Assembly (NCBI GenBank): GCA_905220665.1
Contig: CAJNAR010000196.1
Location: forward strand, 1-64,000
Direction: 5' to 3'
Length of the DNA: 64,000 nucleotides
Source of the DNA: Albugo candida
Lineage: Eukaryota > Oomycota > Peronosporomycetes > Albuginales > Albuginaceae
The stretch's first letter is position 1. Each line of letters starts with the position of its first letter. The notes under the pieces are model-generated. The model saw nothing but the letters and a program-made list of their open reading frames with translations. It ran no database searches and was not told the origin of the DNA. Made by a program: the position numbers and the translations under genes. This document shows, piece after piece, positions 1-10,685 of this stretch.

Positions 1-1894
1 GGCGAAGGAGTCGTTGTTGGGATCACGAATCAAGGCGAAGGCTCTCCGGGAGTTTTGCAGTACCCGAACGAATTATACGCGAAAACCCGAACGAAATAAG
101 TAGAGTCTCGAGTCAATGATCCGACGAGAGTTTCACACGGAGACACTTGACAATCTGTCATGGGATTACTCACGTAATGGAGACTGCTGCCAGCCGATAA
201 ACTGAATTGACGAGTTTGGTCCCATGCGACTCGATAGTGAGATATGACGTCTCCACCGTTTGTAAACGGATGTGTCCACAGGATGCGAATTGTGTCGGCA
301 GACTCGACAACAACGTGCACAGTGACTGGTTCCGATAAACGCTGTTGTATCGGAGAGACTCGTTTTGGGAAAGCTGTGTGTGGAATCCCACATCCCACCG
401 AATTGCAAGCTGAAATACGCGCAGTATACTCGACTCCAGCGGCGAGATTCTCGAGTACAAATTGATTCGATGCGAGTTGTGTGCGTGATATTGTGATCAT
501 TTCGTATCGTCGAGGTCGTTTTCCAGGCACTGTCCATCCAAGCACAACGGTATAGGTCCCTGAAGTTCCAAGAAATGGTCGATCGAGCGTAAGAATTGGA
601 TAAACGGAGTCGATGCTCCAAACTTGAGCGTTATCGATTGGATTTCCAGCAGCATCCGCGTCAAGTCGAAGGTACATTCCGATATGCGCTGTTATCCCAC
701 TCACTTGTGGAGATCCATCGACTAGCTGACAATTACCGACTCGACTAGCTCCAATATGAGCTGGATCCAAATCATGTCCGACGTCGGTGAATAATGAAGC
801 TGCACGTAGAGATCGCTTCTAATACGAAGAGAAGACTTTGGTTGATCGGATGGAGCCTCTAAAAAGAACGTGATTGTCCATTTATAGCCACCCGCAAGTC
901 TCTGATTCGATCGCTCAACATGGGCATCTCGAAGCGTGGGTAAAGCCTTCAAGCTTTCTTCAAGAACTTGTGCCTCGACGTCAGCAGGAAGAGCTTGCGT
1001 AACAAGGTTGGCTCCAAACTCGAGCTGAAATGTCCCGCGTACGATTTCATTCCAATCGCCTCCTCCAATTTTCAGAATTTGTACTTCATTTCTCGCATTG
1101 GATTCTTAAAACCACTCGATTTTGTAGCTCCGTATGGTGTCACCTGTTTCCTCCACAACGAAATTCGATGGCTCTGTCCACGATAACACAAGCGTCGATG
1201 TCGAAAGCCAAATCTTAACAGCATTCGAGTGATTCTGGTCGTTCGTTAGGGAACCAGTCGATCGTACATTTAACGACACAGCATAGCTATCCAAAGAGCC
1301 AAACGGGAAATCTGCCTTGCGTCTTTGGGTCTCCGTGGAAGGAGTCGCATATGGCTGTGTGCTACCACCGACGATATTGGTCGCCTCCACATACACCTGG
1401 TAGAGGGTACCCGGTGTCATATTTGCAACTGTGTGCTTGTAGCTCTGTGACACTGGGAATACATTCAGGAACGATTGACAAGTGCCGCTGAATCCTTCTG
1501 TTATGTTGGAGACTTTAGACGTCACGAGTTCCCAACTGACGACAAAGTGCGTGATCACTGCGCCAGTATCGTTCATAGGGTGATACCAGCTTACACGAAG
1601 ACTTGTAGATGATCCAGCAACAAGATTGAGTTTGACAATTCGTGGTGGCGAAGGAATTGCCATTGGTTTCATCCACACAAACGCGCTGGGTAGACCATAA
1701 CCAATGCCATTAAAAGCAGAGATTCGAACATCAAATCCAAGACCTACATCCCCGCCTTCTCCTACCTTTGATGGAGCCGATACAGCCGTAGGCTGATTGA
1801 GTCCATCCACGACAGCAACATACGGCTCCTCTCGATTTAGATAAAGTAACCAGTCGTAAGTGGATGTTAAGTATATATAGATGTACGACCACAT
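1..1894 (-). pseudogene. Fibronectin type III multi-domain protein, broken
   Basis: Read right to left, this is part of a protein built from FN3 domains, beta-sandwich modules common in surface and adhesion proteins. The segment 1894-1106 holds the end of one FN3 domain, a full one (core Trp in RVSWYHP near 1585; GTLYQVYVEATN near 1400) and the start of another (LVLSWTEP near 1175). The same frame crosses a TAA at about 1106-1108 into GGDWNEIVRGTF and runs to about 790, where a frameshift moves it into the frame running 770-30. That part holds a further FN3 domain (RILWTHP near 275, STYFVRVFAYN near 60). A TGA near 27-29 interrupts a normal FN3 linker, and the gene leaves the window at its left edge. 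No upstream exon or signal peptide is visible. Two stops and one frameshift indicate a pseudogene; FN3 identity is secure, the exact family is not. Confidence 0.75.
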
Positions 1895-1969
1895 AAACTG
1901 GATAAATTTCAGCCAATCATTCGCCCGCGTCGTCGATCATTTATGATTGGTGGATTCGTCGACAAGCTT

Positions 1970-2868
1970 TCAAGAAGGAAAAAAAAGACCAGGGAGCCAA
2001 ACAAATCAAATGAAGGAGATCGAAGGGGACGTTCAATCGAACGCGGAGGGAGTGGAAGTCACAGAGGTGGAGGTTACCAAAAGTGGACGTGACCGAAATC
2101 ATCCTTGAATCAGTCAAGCCTGATGAAATCGACAAAGTGGTTGTATTTTCATCACAAGATACGGTACAAACCGTTCCAAAAGATATTGGTCATCTGGCGC
2201 AACCTGACACTCTTCGACTCACAACTATGGAAATGATGCGCGATTATACCGACAGACAAATCGATATTCAAAAGATGCCTACCTCGGCTATGGAAGCGAC
2301 AGTAGTGTCTAAGAAGAAGACCAAGGAGTCAGAGGAAACAACGAAGGAGATTGAAGAGGAAATTCGACCTGATAAGAGGAAGTGGAAGTCACAGAGGTGG
2401 AGATGACCGAAATCATCCATGAATCAGTCAAGACCAATGAAATCGACGAAGTGGTTTTATGTTCATCACAAGATACGGTCCAAACCGTTCCTCAAGATAT
2501 TGGTCATCTGGAGCAGCCTGACACTCTGCGACTCACAACTTTGAAACGAAGCGCGATTATGCCGACAGAGAAATCAATATTCAAAAGATTCCTGCCTCGA
2601 CTATGGAAGAGACAGAGCTGTATCAGAAGAAGAAAAAGAAGACTCAGGAGTCAAAGGAAACAACGAAGAAGATTGAAGGGGACATTCGCCTTGAAGGGGA
2701 CATTCGCCTTGAAGGGGACATTCGCCTTGATGTGGAGGGAGTGAAAGTCACAGAGGTGGAGGAAGTGGAAGTGACGGTGGCGGAGGTGTCAAGCCTGATG
2801 AAATCTACGAAGTGATTGTATTTGCATCACAAGGTGCGGCTCAAACCGTTCCTCATTATATTTGAACT
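1970..2868 (+). repeat. Tandem repeat array 1, ~318 bp Lys-rich coding units
   Basis: Copies of a coding repeat aligned on the motif SQDTVQTVP: anchors at about 2161, 2475 and 2836, so spacings of 314 and 361 bp. Each unit reads roughly VTEI.HESVKP.EIDKVV, SSQDTVQTVPKDIGHL, AQPDTLRLTT, DIQKMPTSTMEETVV, then a poly-Lys stretch and KAIEEDIRPDVEEVK. Array 1 starts in a decayed half unit near 1970. Frames shift between units (2083-2406, 2382-2744, 2603-2815), so the array no longer encodes one continuous protein. The third unit is expanded by a short internal repeat. The highly charged composition with Lys tracts suggests a nuclear or disordered protein, but I recognise no family. Confidence 0.8.
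2674..2727 (+). repeat. 18 bp tandem microrepeat (EGDIRL x3)
   Basis: Three perfect head-to-tail copies of GAAGGGGACATTCGCCTT, each encoding EGDIRL. They sit inside the third large repeat unit and replace the single EEDIRP motif seen in the other units. A slippage-type expansion of a whole number of codons. Confidence 0.9.
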
Positions 2869-3639
2869 ATGGCGCAGCCTGACACTCTTGGAGTCACAAC
2901 TATGGAAACGAAGTGCCATGTGAATGGAAGTGACAATACGGATGTTGACATGATTGTCAACAAACAACCATCAGAATCTCAAGGAAAAACATCAGCGCTT
3001 CTGCTTCAGGGACTAGACAGAAGTAGTAACAATAGGGAGAAAAACATATGTGTGAAATTGGATGCCACAATAGTGCCAAAAAAGAAGAAGAAGAACAAAA
3101 AGACACAGAAACTGGCAAAGTTAGACGAAGGAGTAGATGTTACGGATGGAAAGATAACACAACTTACATACGGAACACATGAGCCGGATCAGATCGACAA
3201 AGTTGCATCATATTCAAGAAATGAGGCGAAGAAATCTCCATCCAACAGGTCTGAAACAGACCACGTATCTGAACAGCAAAGCCTCTTGGTAAGGAGAATC
3301 AACAAAAATCAAAAGAAAGGAAAATGCGCAAAAATTTGCGAAGCGTCTAAAGTCACAAATGAAGAAGATGCTTCGATTGGCCAGGCACCGCAAGCAAAGT
3401 CTACACAAAATGCGGTCGAACGCCAAGTCAGGGATTTCGATGTATCACAACCTGAAGCAGAAAAAGACCCGGATCATAGCGTCTTCAATGTAGCGAAGGA
3501 GCAATCTGACGCTAAACAGACGATGAATGAAGAGACACAAAGTGAAAGCCGGTGTTCCTACATTACTCCAGGAGTCAAGCAACTGATTGGAATGCCGAAC
3601 TACAAGCGTCTTCTAAAGCTTTGGATACAAAAGAACTGA
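2869..3639 (+). CDS. Lys-rich unique tail following repeat array 1
   Basis: An open frame of 256 codons. Its first residues (MAQPDTLGVTTMETK) are a diverged version of the large repeat (AQPDTLRLTTMEM), so the frame is the continuation of the last array unit and the ATG at 2869 is probably internal rather than a true start. The rest is unique, hydrophilic and low in complexity, with a KKKKKNKKTQK basic stretch around residue 75 and many Glu, Gln and Ser residues. No membrane segment, signal peptide or known domain is visible. It ends at a TGA and coding-like sequence resumes about 25 bases later. It may be the C-terminal part of the repeat protein or of a decayed copy; expression cannot be judged. 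Confidence 0.45.
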   Translation: MAQPDTLGVTTMETKCHVNGSDNTDVDMIVNKQPSESQGKTSALLLQGLDRSSNNREKNICVKLDATIVPKKKKKNKKTQKLAKLDEGVDVTDGKITQLTYGTHEPDQIDKVASYSRNEAKKSPSNRSETDHVSEQQSLLVRRINKNQKKGKCAKICEASKVTNEEDASIGQAPQAKSTQNAVERQVRDFDVSQPEAEKDPDHSVFNVAKEQSDAKQTMNEETQSESRCSYITPGVKQLIGMPNYKRLLKLWIQKN

Positions 3640-3663
3640 CACAAATTCACGACAGTGCTTGAG

Positions 3664-4207
3664 CTGTGTCTAAAAACAAAAGAAACAAAAGACGTCGAAA
3701 GCATCGAGTTACTGAGCATGCCGGCTTGTCCTCCTCAGCTTCAAACGGTGAAGAGAATGATAGCACTGCTGGAAATGTAGCAGTAGGGAAGCAAGAATGC
3801 TTGGATGCACAAAGTCATACTGCATCGAACGTCAAAATGAATGAAGACAATAGGAGTGGGTTCCAACCTGTACAGGTCATTGTCGTTATCAGATGGCGAC
3901 AAATTATGAACAAGAATCGTACCTCGACGATGGCAATTGGCTTACGTATCACAATCGGCATTGGAGGAGAAGGCGCACAAGCGATAAATCGTCCGAGTGG
4001 ACACTTCAAAAGCGTGACTATCAAATTCGATCGACAAACTATAGCCAGCATTCAATGCATCTATTCCGAAAAAGCTCAAAGGCGAGGCCGATAGGGTATG
4101 GAAGAAAAGGTAGCTCTTATGTAGGAGACTGGTACATTTTCGTCTCGGCAAATCGGCAGTTGTACTGCCCTTCTCGTCACTATTCGGCTGGCTGGAATTC
4201 ATCATAG
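3664..4207 (+). pseudogene. Basic low-complexity continuation, frameshifted
   Basis: Two overlapping open frames (3666-4094 and 3893-4207) look like one coding stretch broken by a frameshift. The first begins SKNKRNKRRRKHRV, a nuclear-localisation-like basic cluster, and stays hydrophilic to about 3880. The second gives ATNYEQESYLDDGNW and RHWRRRRTSDK and stops at 4207. A CAG/GT near 3879 could be a splice donor, but no acceptor restores a convincing junction. Probably the 3' part of the same gene as the preceding frame. No family recognised. Confidence 0.35.
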
Positions 4208-4530
4208 ACAACTCACGTATCATGATATACATCAATAGCCGCGCTAATAGAGATCTCAAACAAGGCACATGGTCATGTAGGCGTCGTATGTGGATGTGGA
4301 TGGCACCATCGGTAAGAACAGCTCAGAAACACATCTATTAGCTCGGACTAGTGCTGGCTTCTATCCCTCTTAGCGTATACTCTAATCGAGTGTTAATAAA
4401 CCTGATAAACCTATAAATTTTATAAAAAAGGGTGTTCTTTACAGAAAAAAGTAGCCGCACAAAGTATTGTAAAAAACCAGCGAGATGCGTCGCTTTCGCC
4501 GTCTTCGTGTCGCCCTACCTGACGTGACTT
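4208..4530. other. Spacer without recognisable gene
   Basis: Between the Lys-rich gene and the pyruvate carboxylase relic. An antisense open frame crosses its right half but has no conserved features. I see no promoter, repeat or RNA gene here. Confidence 0.4.
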
Positions 4531-4539
4531 TATCCAAGA

Positions 4540-5930
4540 CGGTATGGGCCATTCCATCAGAGAAATTATGGCAGCTAATCGTGGAGGAATTGTAAAGAAG
4601 CTGCACGAGCGATGGCAATCAAGAACAATGTTCCGGTCATTCCTGGGACGGATGGTCCTGTGAGAACATTGGAACAAGCTCGGCAGTTTATCAACTCTGG
4701 TGTGGACTATCCAGTGATTATCAAGGCGAGTATGGGTGGAGGAGGTCGAAGAATGCGTGTTGTGATACGAGAAGAAGAACTGGAAGAGAGTTTTCATCGT
4801 GCAAACTCGAAAGCATTGGCTGCGTTCGGAGATGGAGCCGTCTTCGTTGAACGCTACCTCGAAAAACCACGACACATTGAGGTTGAAATACTCGGTGAGG
4901 GCAAACGGAATGTCGTCCACCTCCATCATCGAGATTGTTCTGTACAGCGTCGTCATCAGAAAGTTCTAGAAACTGCTTCTGCGGTTGGACTTCCTCCTGA
5001 TACAGAGAAAGCGCTCATGGGAGACGCAGTTCGACTCACAAAAGATTCCAATTACTTGAACGCTGGCACAGTCGAATTCATGGTTGATCAAAATGGGAAG
5101 CATCATTTCATGGAAGTCAATCCTCGCATCCAAGTGGAACATACCATCACGGAAGAAATTACAGGCGTCGATCTTGTCCAAAGCCAGATACGAATTGCTG
5201 GAGGCGAGTCCTTCAGTGAGCTGGGTCTCTTCCAATCAAGTATCCAACCTCGTGGTCACGCTATGCAATGTCGTGTCACCACAGAAGATCCCTCGCAGAA
5301 TTTTAGACCAGACTCTGGCGTCATTGAAGTATTTCGAAGTCCTGGTAGTATGGGTATACGTTTGGATGATGGACCTGGCTTTGTCGGTGCCAATATAACA
5401 CCCCATTACGACTCACTGCTTGTCAAAGTCACCGCACGAGCGCTACAGGAATTTCGTGTGCGCGGCGTAAGAACAAACAAAAACTCTGTGTTGAACGTTC
5501 TTAAGCATCCAGAGTTTATCAATGGCATTATCCACACAGGTTTCATAGGTGAGAATCCAGAAGTACTACGCCCGTCAGCCTCGACGAATCTTGCGCAAAA
5601 ATGCTCAAATAAATCGGAAATACTATCGTGAACGGTCCTGATAAAGCACTTGGCGCCGCTGGACCCAAGGCGCTAGATCAGCAACCCATTGTACCGAGTT
5701 TTCAGTCTTCTGATAGAAAACCAACATCGCTGCGACAAACATACAAAGAAAAGGGACCACAAGCTTTCGCGAAAGCTGTTCGACAGCATAAAGGCCTCCT
5801 GCTCACTGATAGCGACTCGGCTGCGCAGCAACGACATAGAAACCATCGCACCAGCCACAGCGATCGCCCTGAAGAATGCTTACTCGATCGAAATGTGCTA
5901 CTTTTTTGCTTTCGACGTCCGAGTGACACC
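4540..5930 (+). pseudogene. Pyruvate carboxylase relic (biotin carboxylase half)
   Basis: Pyruvate carboxylase makes oxaloacetate from pyruvate, bicarbonate and ATP. The biotin carboxylase domain is plain: ATP-grasp loop KASMGGGGRRMRV near 4720, FVERYLEKPRHIEVEI near 4850, CSVQRRHQKV near 4940, MEVNPRIQVEHT near 5110, QCRVTTEDP near 5270. VNGP and the following FAKAVRQHKGLLL mark the linker into the carboxyltransferase domain, so this is pyruvate rather than acetyl-CoA carboxylase. Three internal losses are visible. The N-terminal motif IMAANRGG (4565-4586) is followed almost at once by ARAMAIKNNVPV, skipping roughly 110 residues and changing frame. About 13 residues are missing at VKVTA/RALQEF near 5435. 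About nine are missing with a frame change at LLLTD/LIATRLR near 5812. After SIEM (about 5890) it ends in the repeat array; the rest of the carboxyltransferase and the biotin carrier domain are absent. Confidence 0.85.
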
Positions 5931-6083
5931 GATATTCAAAAGATGCCTACCTCGACTATGGAAGAGACAGTAGTGTCTAAGAAGAAAAAAAAGAAGACCA
6001 AGAAGCCAAAGAAAACAACGAAGGCGATTGAAGAGGATATTCGACCTGATGTGGAGGAAGTGAAGTCAGAGAGGTGGAGGTGA
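5628..6083 (+). other. Chimeric reading frame: carboxylase relic fused to repeat unit
   Basis: One open frame of 151 codons starts in the pyruvate carboxylase linker (NGPDKALGAAG) and ends in the Lys-rich repeat (DIQKMPTSTMEETVV, then poly-Lys). The switch lies at about 5915-5935, where the text GTGACA.CGATATTCAAA is shared with normal repeat units. This looks like illegitimate joining at a short homology. No evidence that the fused frame is used. Confidence 0.7.
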
Positions 6084-7260
6084 CCGAAATGACCCATGAA
6101 TCAGTCAAGCTCAATGAAATCGACAAAGTGGTTGTATTTTCATCACAAGATACGGTCCAAACCGTTCCAAAAGATATTGGTCATCTGGCGCAACCTGACA
6201 CTCTTCGACTGACAACTATGGAAATGATGCGCGATTCTACCGACAAATAAATCGATATTCAAAAGATGCCTACCTCGACTATGGAAGAGACAGTAGTGTC
6301 TAAGAAGAAGAAAAAGAAGACCAAGTAGTCAAAGGAAACAACGAAGGAGATTGATGGGGACATTCGACCTGATAAGAGGAAGTGAAGTCAGAGAGGTGGA
6401 GGCGAACGAAATGACCCATGAATCAGTCAAGCTCAATGAAATCGATAAAGTGGTTATATTTGCATCACAAGATACGGTCCAAACCGTTCCAAAAGATATA
6501 GGTCATCTGGCGCAGCCTGACACTCTTCGACTCACAACTGTGGAAACAAAGCGCGATTATATCGACAGTGACAGCGACATTCAAAAGATGCCTACCTCGA
6601 CTATGGAAGAGACAGTAGTGTCTAAGAAGAAAAAAAAGAAGAAGCCAAAGAAAACAACGAAGGCGATTGAAGAGGACATTCGACATGATTTGGAGGAAGT
6701 GAAAGTCACAGAGGTGGAGGTGACCGAAATCAATCATGAATCAGTCAAGCCCAATGAAATCGACGAAGTGGTTGTATTTTCATCACAAGATACGGTCCAA
6801 ACCGTTCCTCAAGATATTGGTCATCTGGCGCAGCCTGACACTCTTCGACTCACAACTGTGGAAACAAAGCGCGATTATATCGACAGTGACAGCGATATTC
6901 AAAAGATGCCTACCTCGACTATGGAAGAGACAGTTGTGTTCAAGAAGAAGAAATAGAAGACCAAGTAGTCCAAGGAAACAACGAAGGAGATTGAAGAGGA
7001 CATCGACCTGATGTGGAGGAAGTGAAAGTCACAGAGGTGGACGTGACCGAAATCATCCTTGAATCAATCAAGCCTGATGAAATCGACAAAGTGGTTGTAT
7101 TTTATCACAAGATACGGTCCAAACCGTTCCTCAAGATATTGGTCATCTGGCGCAACCTGACACTCTTCGACTCACAACTGTGGAAACAAAGCGCGATTAT
7201 ATCGACAGTGACAGCGATATTCAAAAGATGCCTACCTCGACAATGGAGAGACAGAGCTGT
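5925..7260 (+). repeat. Tandem repeat array 2, ~318 bp Lys-rich coding units
   Basis: A half unit fused to the carboxylase relic, then four units with SQDTVQTVP anchors at about 6152, 6474, 6792 and 7114 (spacings 322, 318, 322). Units are close copies of each other and of array 1. The longest continuous frame is 6351-6956 and covers nearly two units. Breaks are small: stop codons after poly-Lys (TAG near 6325 and 6955) and one-base indels (for example before 7013 and at the TTTATCACA near 7102). The last unit ends in a frameshifted DIQKMPTSTM at about 7245. A protein of 106-residue repeats was once encoded; family unknown. Confidence 0.8.
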
Positions 7261-7475
7261 CCATTTTGTAGGTCGTCGGATAAGTAATCAGACATGACGT
7301 AGAATTAATGACCAATTACATAGCAAATACTGCCTTTATTATTTACCAAGTGTACGCTTTAAATGGATCCAATTGAGGGTCTTTACGACACACAAGCGAC
7401 TATATTTCCAATAAAGACAGACTCCCCGCCCTAAATGCTCTCCTACTTCCCGTGCGCACAAATTTCTCTGAGTTT

Positions 7476-9405
7476 ATGGACATCAAGAATCTTAAGAATG
7501 CTGTCAAGCCCACACAGAAGCGCGGGCATTCCGGGTCACAAGTACAAATAATGACTACCAGATTTGAAGGCTCTCAAGCACCAATAGAAATACTTGACAA
7601 AAACAAACAGTACAAATTGTATGACGGCAAAAAAATCGCATTGCTTTCCAACTGCGCGGATAGAGTGCTTCCGGGATATCTAGGAGAAGATCCTCGGCGG
7701 AATCCCAGCAATCCAAACGATATTACAAGGGCTTGTTCCACCCCTCAACTGAAAGGCAAATGGATCGTGCGAGATTACACTCTAGGAATCTTGTATTCAA
7801 CACCACTGGTCGGAAAGGATACGAACGGAAAGTACCATCCTATTGATGAGCTCGATATGAAGCGGGAATACAATATTCTGAAGCAGAGTCTGACGGAAGC
7901 AGCACAGTGTGTGGTAAGAGCTCCTTCTGGTTCTACCTCTCTTTGATTTGATCGAATTTCTATGTTCCGAACAGCTTCGAGCACCACAATCGGGAGAACC
8001 ATCGAAACTTGATGAGTACCAAGTATCCCAACAGATACATGTCGATGCTAAGTTTGCCAGTACCGAAAGCTTTCGGGTGATGGTAAAAATGGGATGTCGA
8101 GCTCTTCACTTATCGGGACACGGCGATGAAAACCATTTATATTTTGAAGATGGATTGGGACTCGTGCATCCAATACCTCACATCAGTCTGAAAGAGCTCT
8201 TCTCTGCCGGTAAAAAAGCGCCCTTGCGTCTTGTGTTTTTATCTGCTTGTTCCTCAGCACCGCTCGCGAACGCTCTCGTTTCCTGTGGTATTCCACATGT
8301 CATTGCAGTTCGGACGAGTCAGAAAGTTGAAGATCATGCGGCTATTGAATTCACCCGATCGTTCTATTTGGCATTGGCGACCGGTAAATCAGTACAAAAT
8401 AGTTTCACGATCGCTCGGGAAGCTGTATCCAAGTCTCCCAACATCAAAGGCCCGTCTGAGGTAGCTCTGAAGTTTATACTTCTTCCTGAAAATGGCGATC
8501 ATTCAGAGATCGTTTTCCCGCTACTTAAAGTGCAAGCCAGCGAACCGATGAAAATGGGTCCATTTGAGCTCAATCATTATCCAAAGCTGTGGTTCGACGA
8601 TCTCCCTGCTATCTGTCAAGGCTTTTGCAACCGTGCTATTGAGGTATACAAAATCTGCTCGGCTCTTTTGCTCAAACAGAATCGAATCACGCGTTTGGTG
8701 ACCATCTCTGGGGAAGAAGGTATTGGAAAAACTGCGGTCGCCTACGCGGTAGCAAATTACGTCGGACCCCGAATGACCGTCGAAGGAGGTGTAAAAGTCA
8801 TTTCAGTTGCGCGGATTGCCGAAGAATTATGCGATCAGCATGGTACCGAGTTTTTTAGCTGTGGAACTCAGCGTGTTCTCGTCAGCTATGGAAACGTACT
8901 GAGAGCCATAAAAGAGATCATCAAACAACATCTTCAGCAGAGCAGCGTCTTCTTCATGAACGGAGCCAAATCGAATCTGTTGGTACTTGATGGCTGTGAT
9001 TGTCTCATCAAAGTCGGTGAAGACCGTCAACGATTCCGAGATTCTTTATCGGATTTGCTCACAAACAATCCAGGTCTAAAGATCGTGATCACGGCTAGGA
9101 CGTCCATCACGAATGATGGAGCTTTGACTGGTGTCGCCGAGAAAGTCTTCCCATTGACTCGATTCAGTCTAAAGATGTCGGCTAAAATGCTGTTGGGGCT
9201 CGTTAGCCGCCCCATCCGAATGAATGAAATCGAACGATGTCAATCCATCACATCCGACAAGATCGAATTGCTCGCATCTCACCCTGTGCTGATAGCAACA
9301 GATGGAATCCCAAATCGCATTGCAAATCTCGCGGCCAAGCTCAGCAGCGTATCAATGGATGAGATTAGTGTTGTCGACAACGTGGAAACACCCGATAAAG
9401 CCTAA
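7476..9405 (+). CDS. CHAT protease domain - STAND (NB-ARC-like) NTPase protein
   Basis: Two exons, 7476-7913 and 7975-9405, joined by a 61 nt phase-0 intron, encode about 622 residues. The intron begins GTAAGAG and ends AACAG; splicing joins AAQCV to LRAPQSGEP in frame. Residues ~100-330 form a CHAT (caspase-like) domain: ALHLSGHGDE carries the catalytic-type His (about 195), VFLSACSSA the catalytic-type Cys (about 238), followed by IPHVIAVRTSQKVEDHAA and a helical end. Residues ~370-600 form a P-loop STAND/NB-ARC module: Walker A GEEGIGKT (~392), Walker B LLVLDGCD (~482), sensor-like LKIVITARTS (~515) and a GIPNRIANLAAKL helix. Family knowledge: CHAT plus STAND modules act as regulated proteases in cell-death and defence signalling. 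No winged-helix or repeat sensor follows, so the C-terminus may be short. Start: ATG 7476; the frame is open back to a TGA at 7374, so a further 5' exon is possible. Confidence 0.85.
7914..7974 (+). other. Intron in CHAT-STAND gene
   Basis: 61 nt, donor GTAAGAG, acceptor CCGAACAG, phase 0. Removing it joins two frames into one continuous CHAT domain. Confidence 0.85.
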
Positions 9406-9569
9406 TGAAGAGAAGAGAGAATTTGTATAAGAAATGATAACACGCTTGTTTCTGGTTCATTTTGTAAAAATTGGCTGTGGATGACGCTACACCGAATTCG
9501 GACGTGAGTTGATCAAGACACCGCTTCGAAGGAGGATTTGCTTAATGGTGGCATTATGATGAAAACAAT

Positions 9570-9919
9570 GATGCACAGCGACCTCCATTTTCCGTCTCAC
9601 AGTCGATGAAATTTAGCATTCTGTCCAGTCGGCTGAAAACATGAACGAAAATCGCATATTTCTCATCAGTTGGTCCTTGTCTACCAATAACAACTCCTTT
9701 ACCGCACAAAGTATTGCGATCTCACTTAGCCAGCGTTTCCACACGCTCACAATTTCATTCAGACCTCCAAGAATAATACTTCCTGTCTGATTGTACTTTT
9801 CAAAGTCTTACTTTGCCAGCAAAAATCTTGCTTCCCCATAACCATGTCTCAAAATTAGCGCATCTAACCCAGGGTACTTGTTCGTCAACGTAGGAGTCCG
9901 AAGCGAAAAATTATCCATG
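9570..9919 (-). pseudogene. Ornithine decarboxylase N-terminal relic
   Basis: Ornithine decarboxylase makes putrescine, the entry to polyamine synthesis. From the ATG complement at 9919 the minus strand reads NKYPGLDALILRHGY, then DFEKYNQTGSIILG, LNEIVSVWKRWL and a trace of the PLP-lysine motif (AILCAVK for the family's YAVK). One TAA sits after FLLAK. Downstream of AVK the expected catalytic barrel is missing; another open stretch (GKGVVIGRQGPTDEK to about 9570) does not match the enzyme in an obvious way and may be displaced sequence. Convergent with the CHAT gene. Identity rests on the N-terminal 70 residues only. Confidence 0.5.
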
Positions 9920-10431
9920 CTAGCTCTTACAGCATTTAATGATACCGACTCTAATCAGTAAAATTTTGTTTTAAGTTGCCGCGGACTGAAACTAGTGAAC
10001 ATTCACTCGAAGTAACTGAATTATTATTTTTTCGGTCTGCTCAGAAAAAAAGCATTAATTTGGTTTTAGTACTAGTTCATAATATTCTACTTCAACATGT
10101 ACGCCTCCAGAAATATTCACCACAAAAACTACAACGTCAGCATAACCATAGGCTCTATTGATTCATTCCTGTTTCATTTTGTCTTGTACAATTCAGTAAT
10201 TCGTCAATCAGCGCTTTCTCTCAGATTTGGCGTCGGACACATGAGATAACGGAATGCTTTATGTCTTGATTTTTAAACGTTGAAAAAGCTTACCTGTTGC
10301 CCATTATCGCCCAACGTGTGACGATAATCCGTATCGATATACAGAAAGAGATATTCGCACACTTAACAACTTTTCCTCGTTCGACTTTTGACATAACGTA
10401 TGAGCACAGCTAATCAAAGAGCAGAGCAGTG

Positions 10432-10640
10432 TCAATTCACTCTAAGACGTTTCAAAAGTGGTCGGAGGACAGCATTTGATTCTACATACGCGGCTACATT
10501 CTGCGAAACAATTTTCTGCATGTGTGCAGTAAGATGAACGTTTTGAATTGCTGATCCCACGTCTTCAACAATTGCTATAGGCTCACACTCAATCTCACAA
10601 TCTCGTAGATACTGGACAGCATCGGCGGATAAACACCCTT
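10432..10640 (-). pseudogene. Unidentified C-terminal exon
   Basis: An uninterrupted minus-strand frame of about 67 codons ending at a TGA (10432-10434), with normal protein composition: CLSADAVQYLRDCEIE, EPIAIVEDVGSAIQNV, NAVLRPLLKRL. I do not recognise the family. The next bases upstream contain an in-frame stop, so only this exon remains open. It is separated from the decarboxylase relic by about 500 bases. Confidence 0.35.
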
Positions 10641-10685
10641 GAGGACACTAAACAAGTCGTTTAATGGCTGCATTTTGACCGCGAT

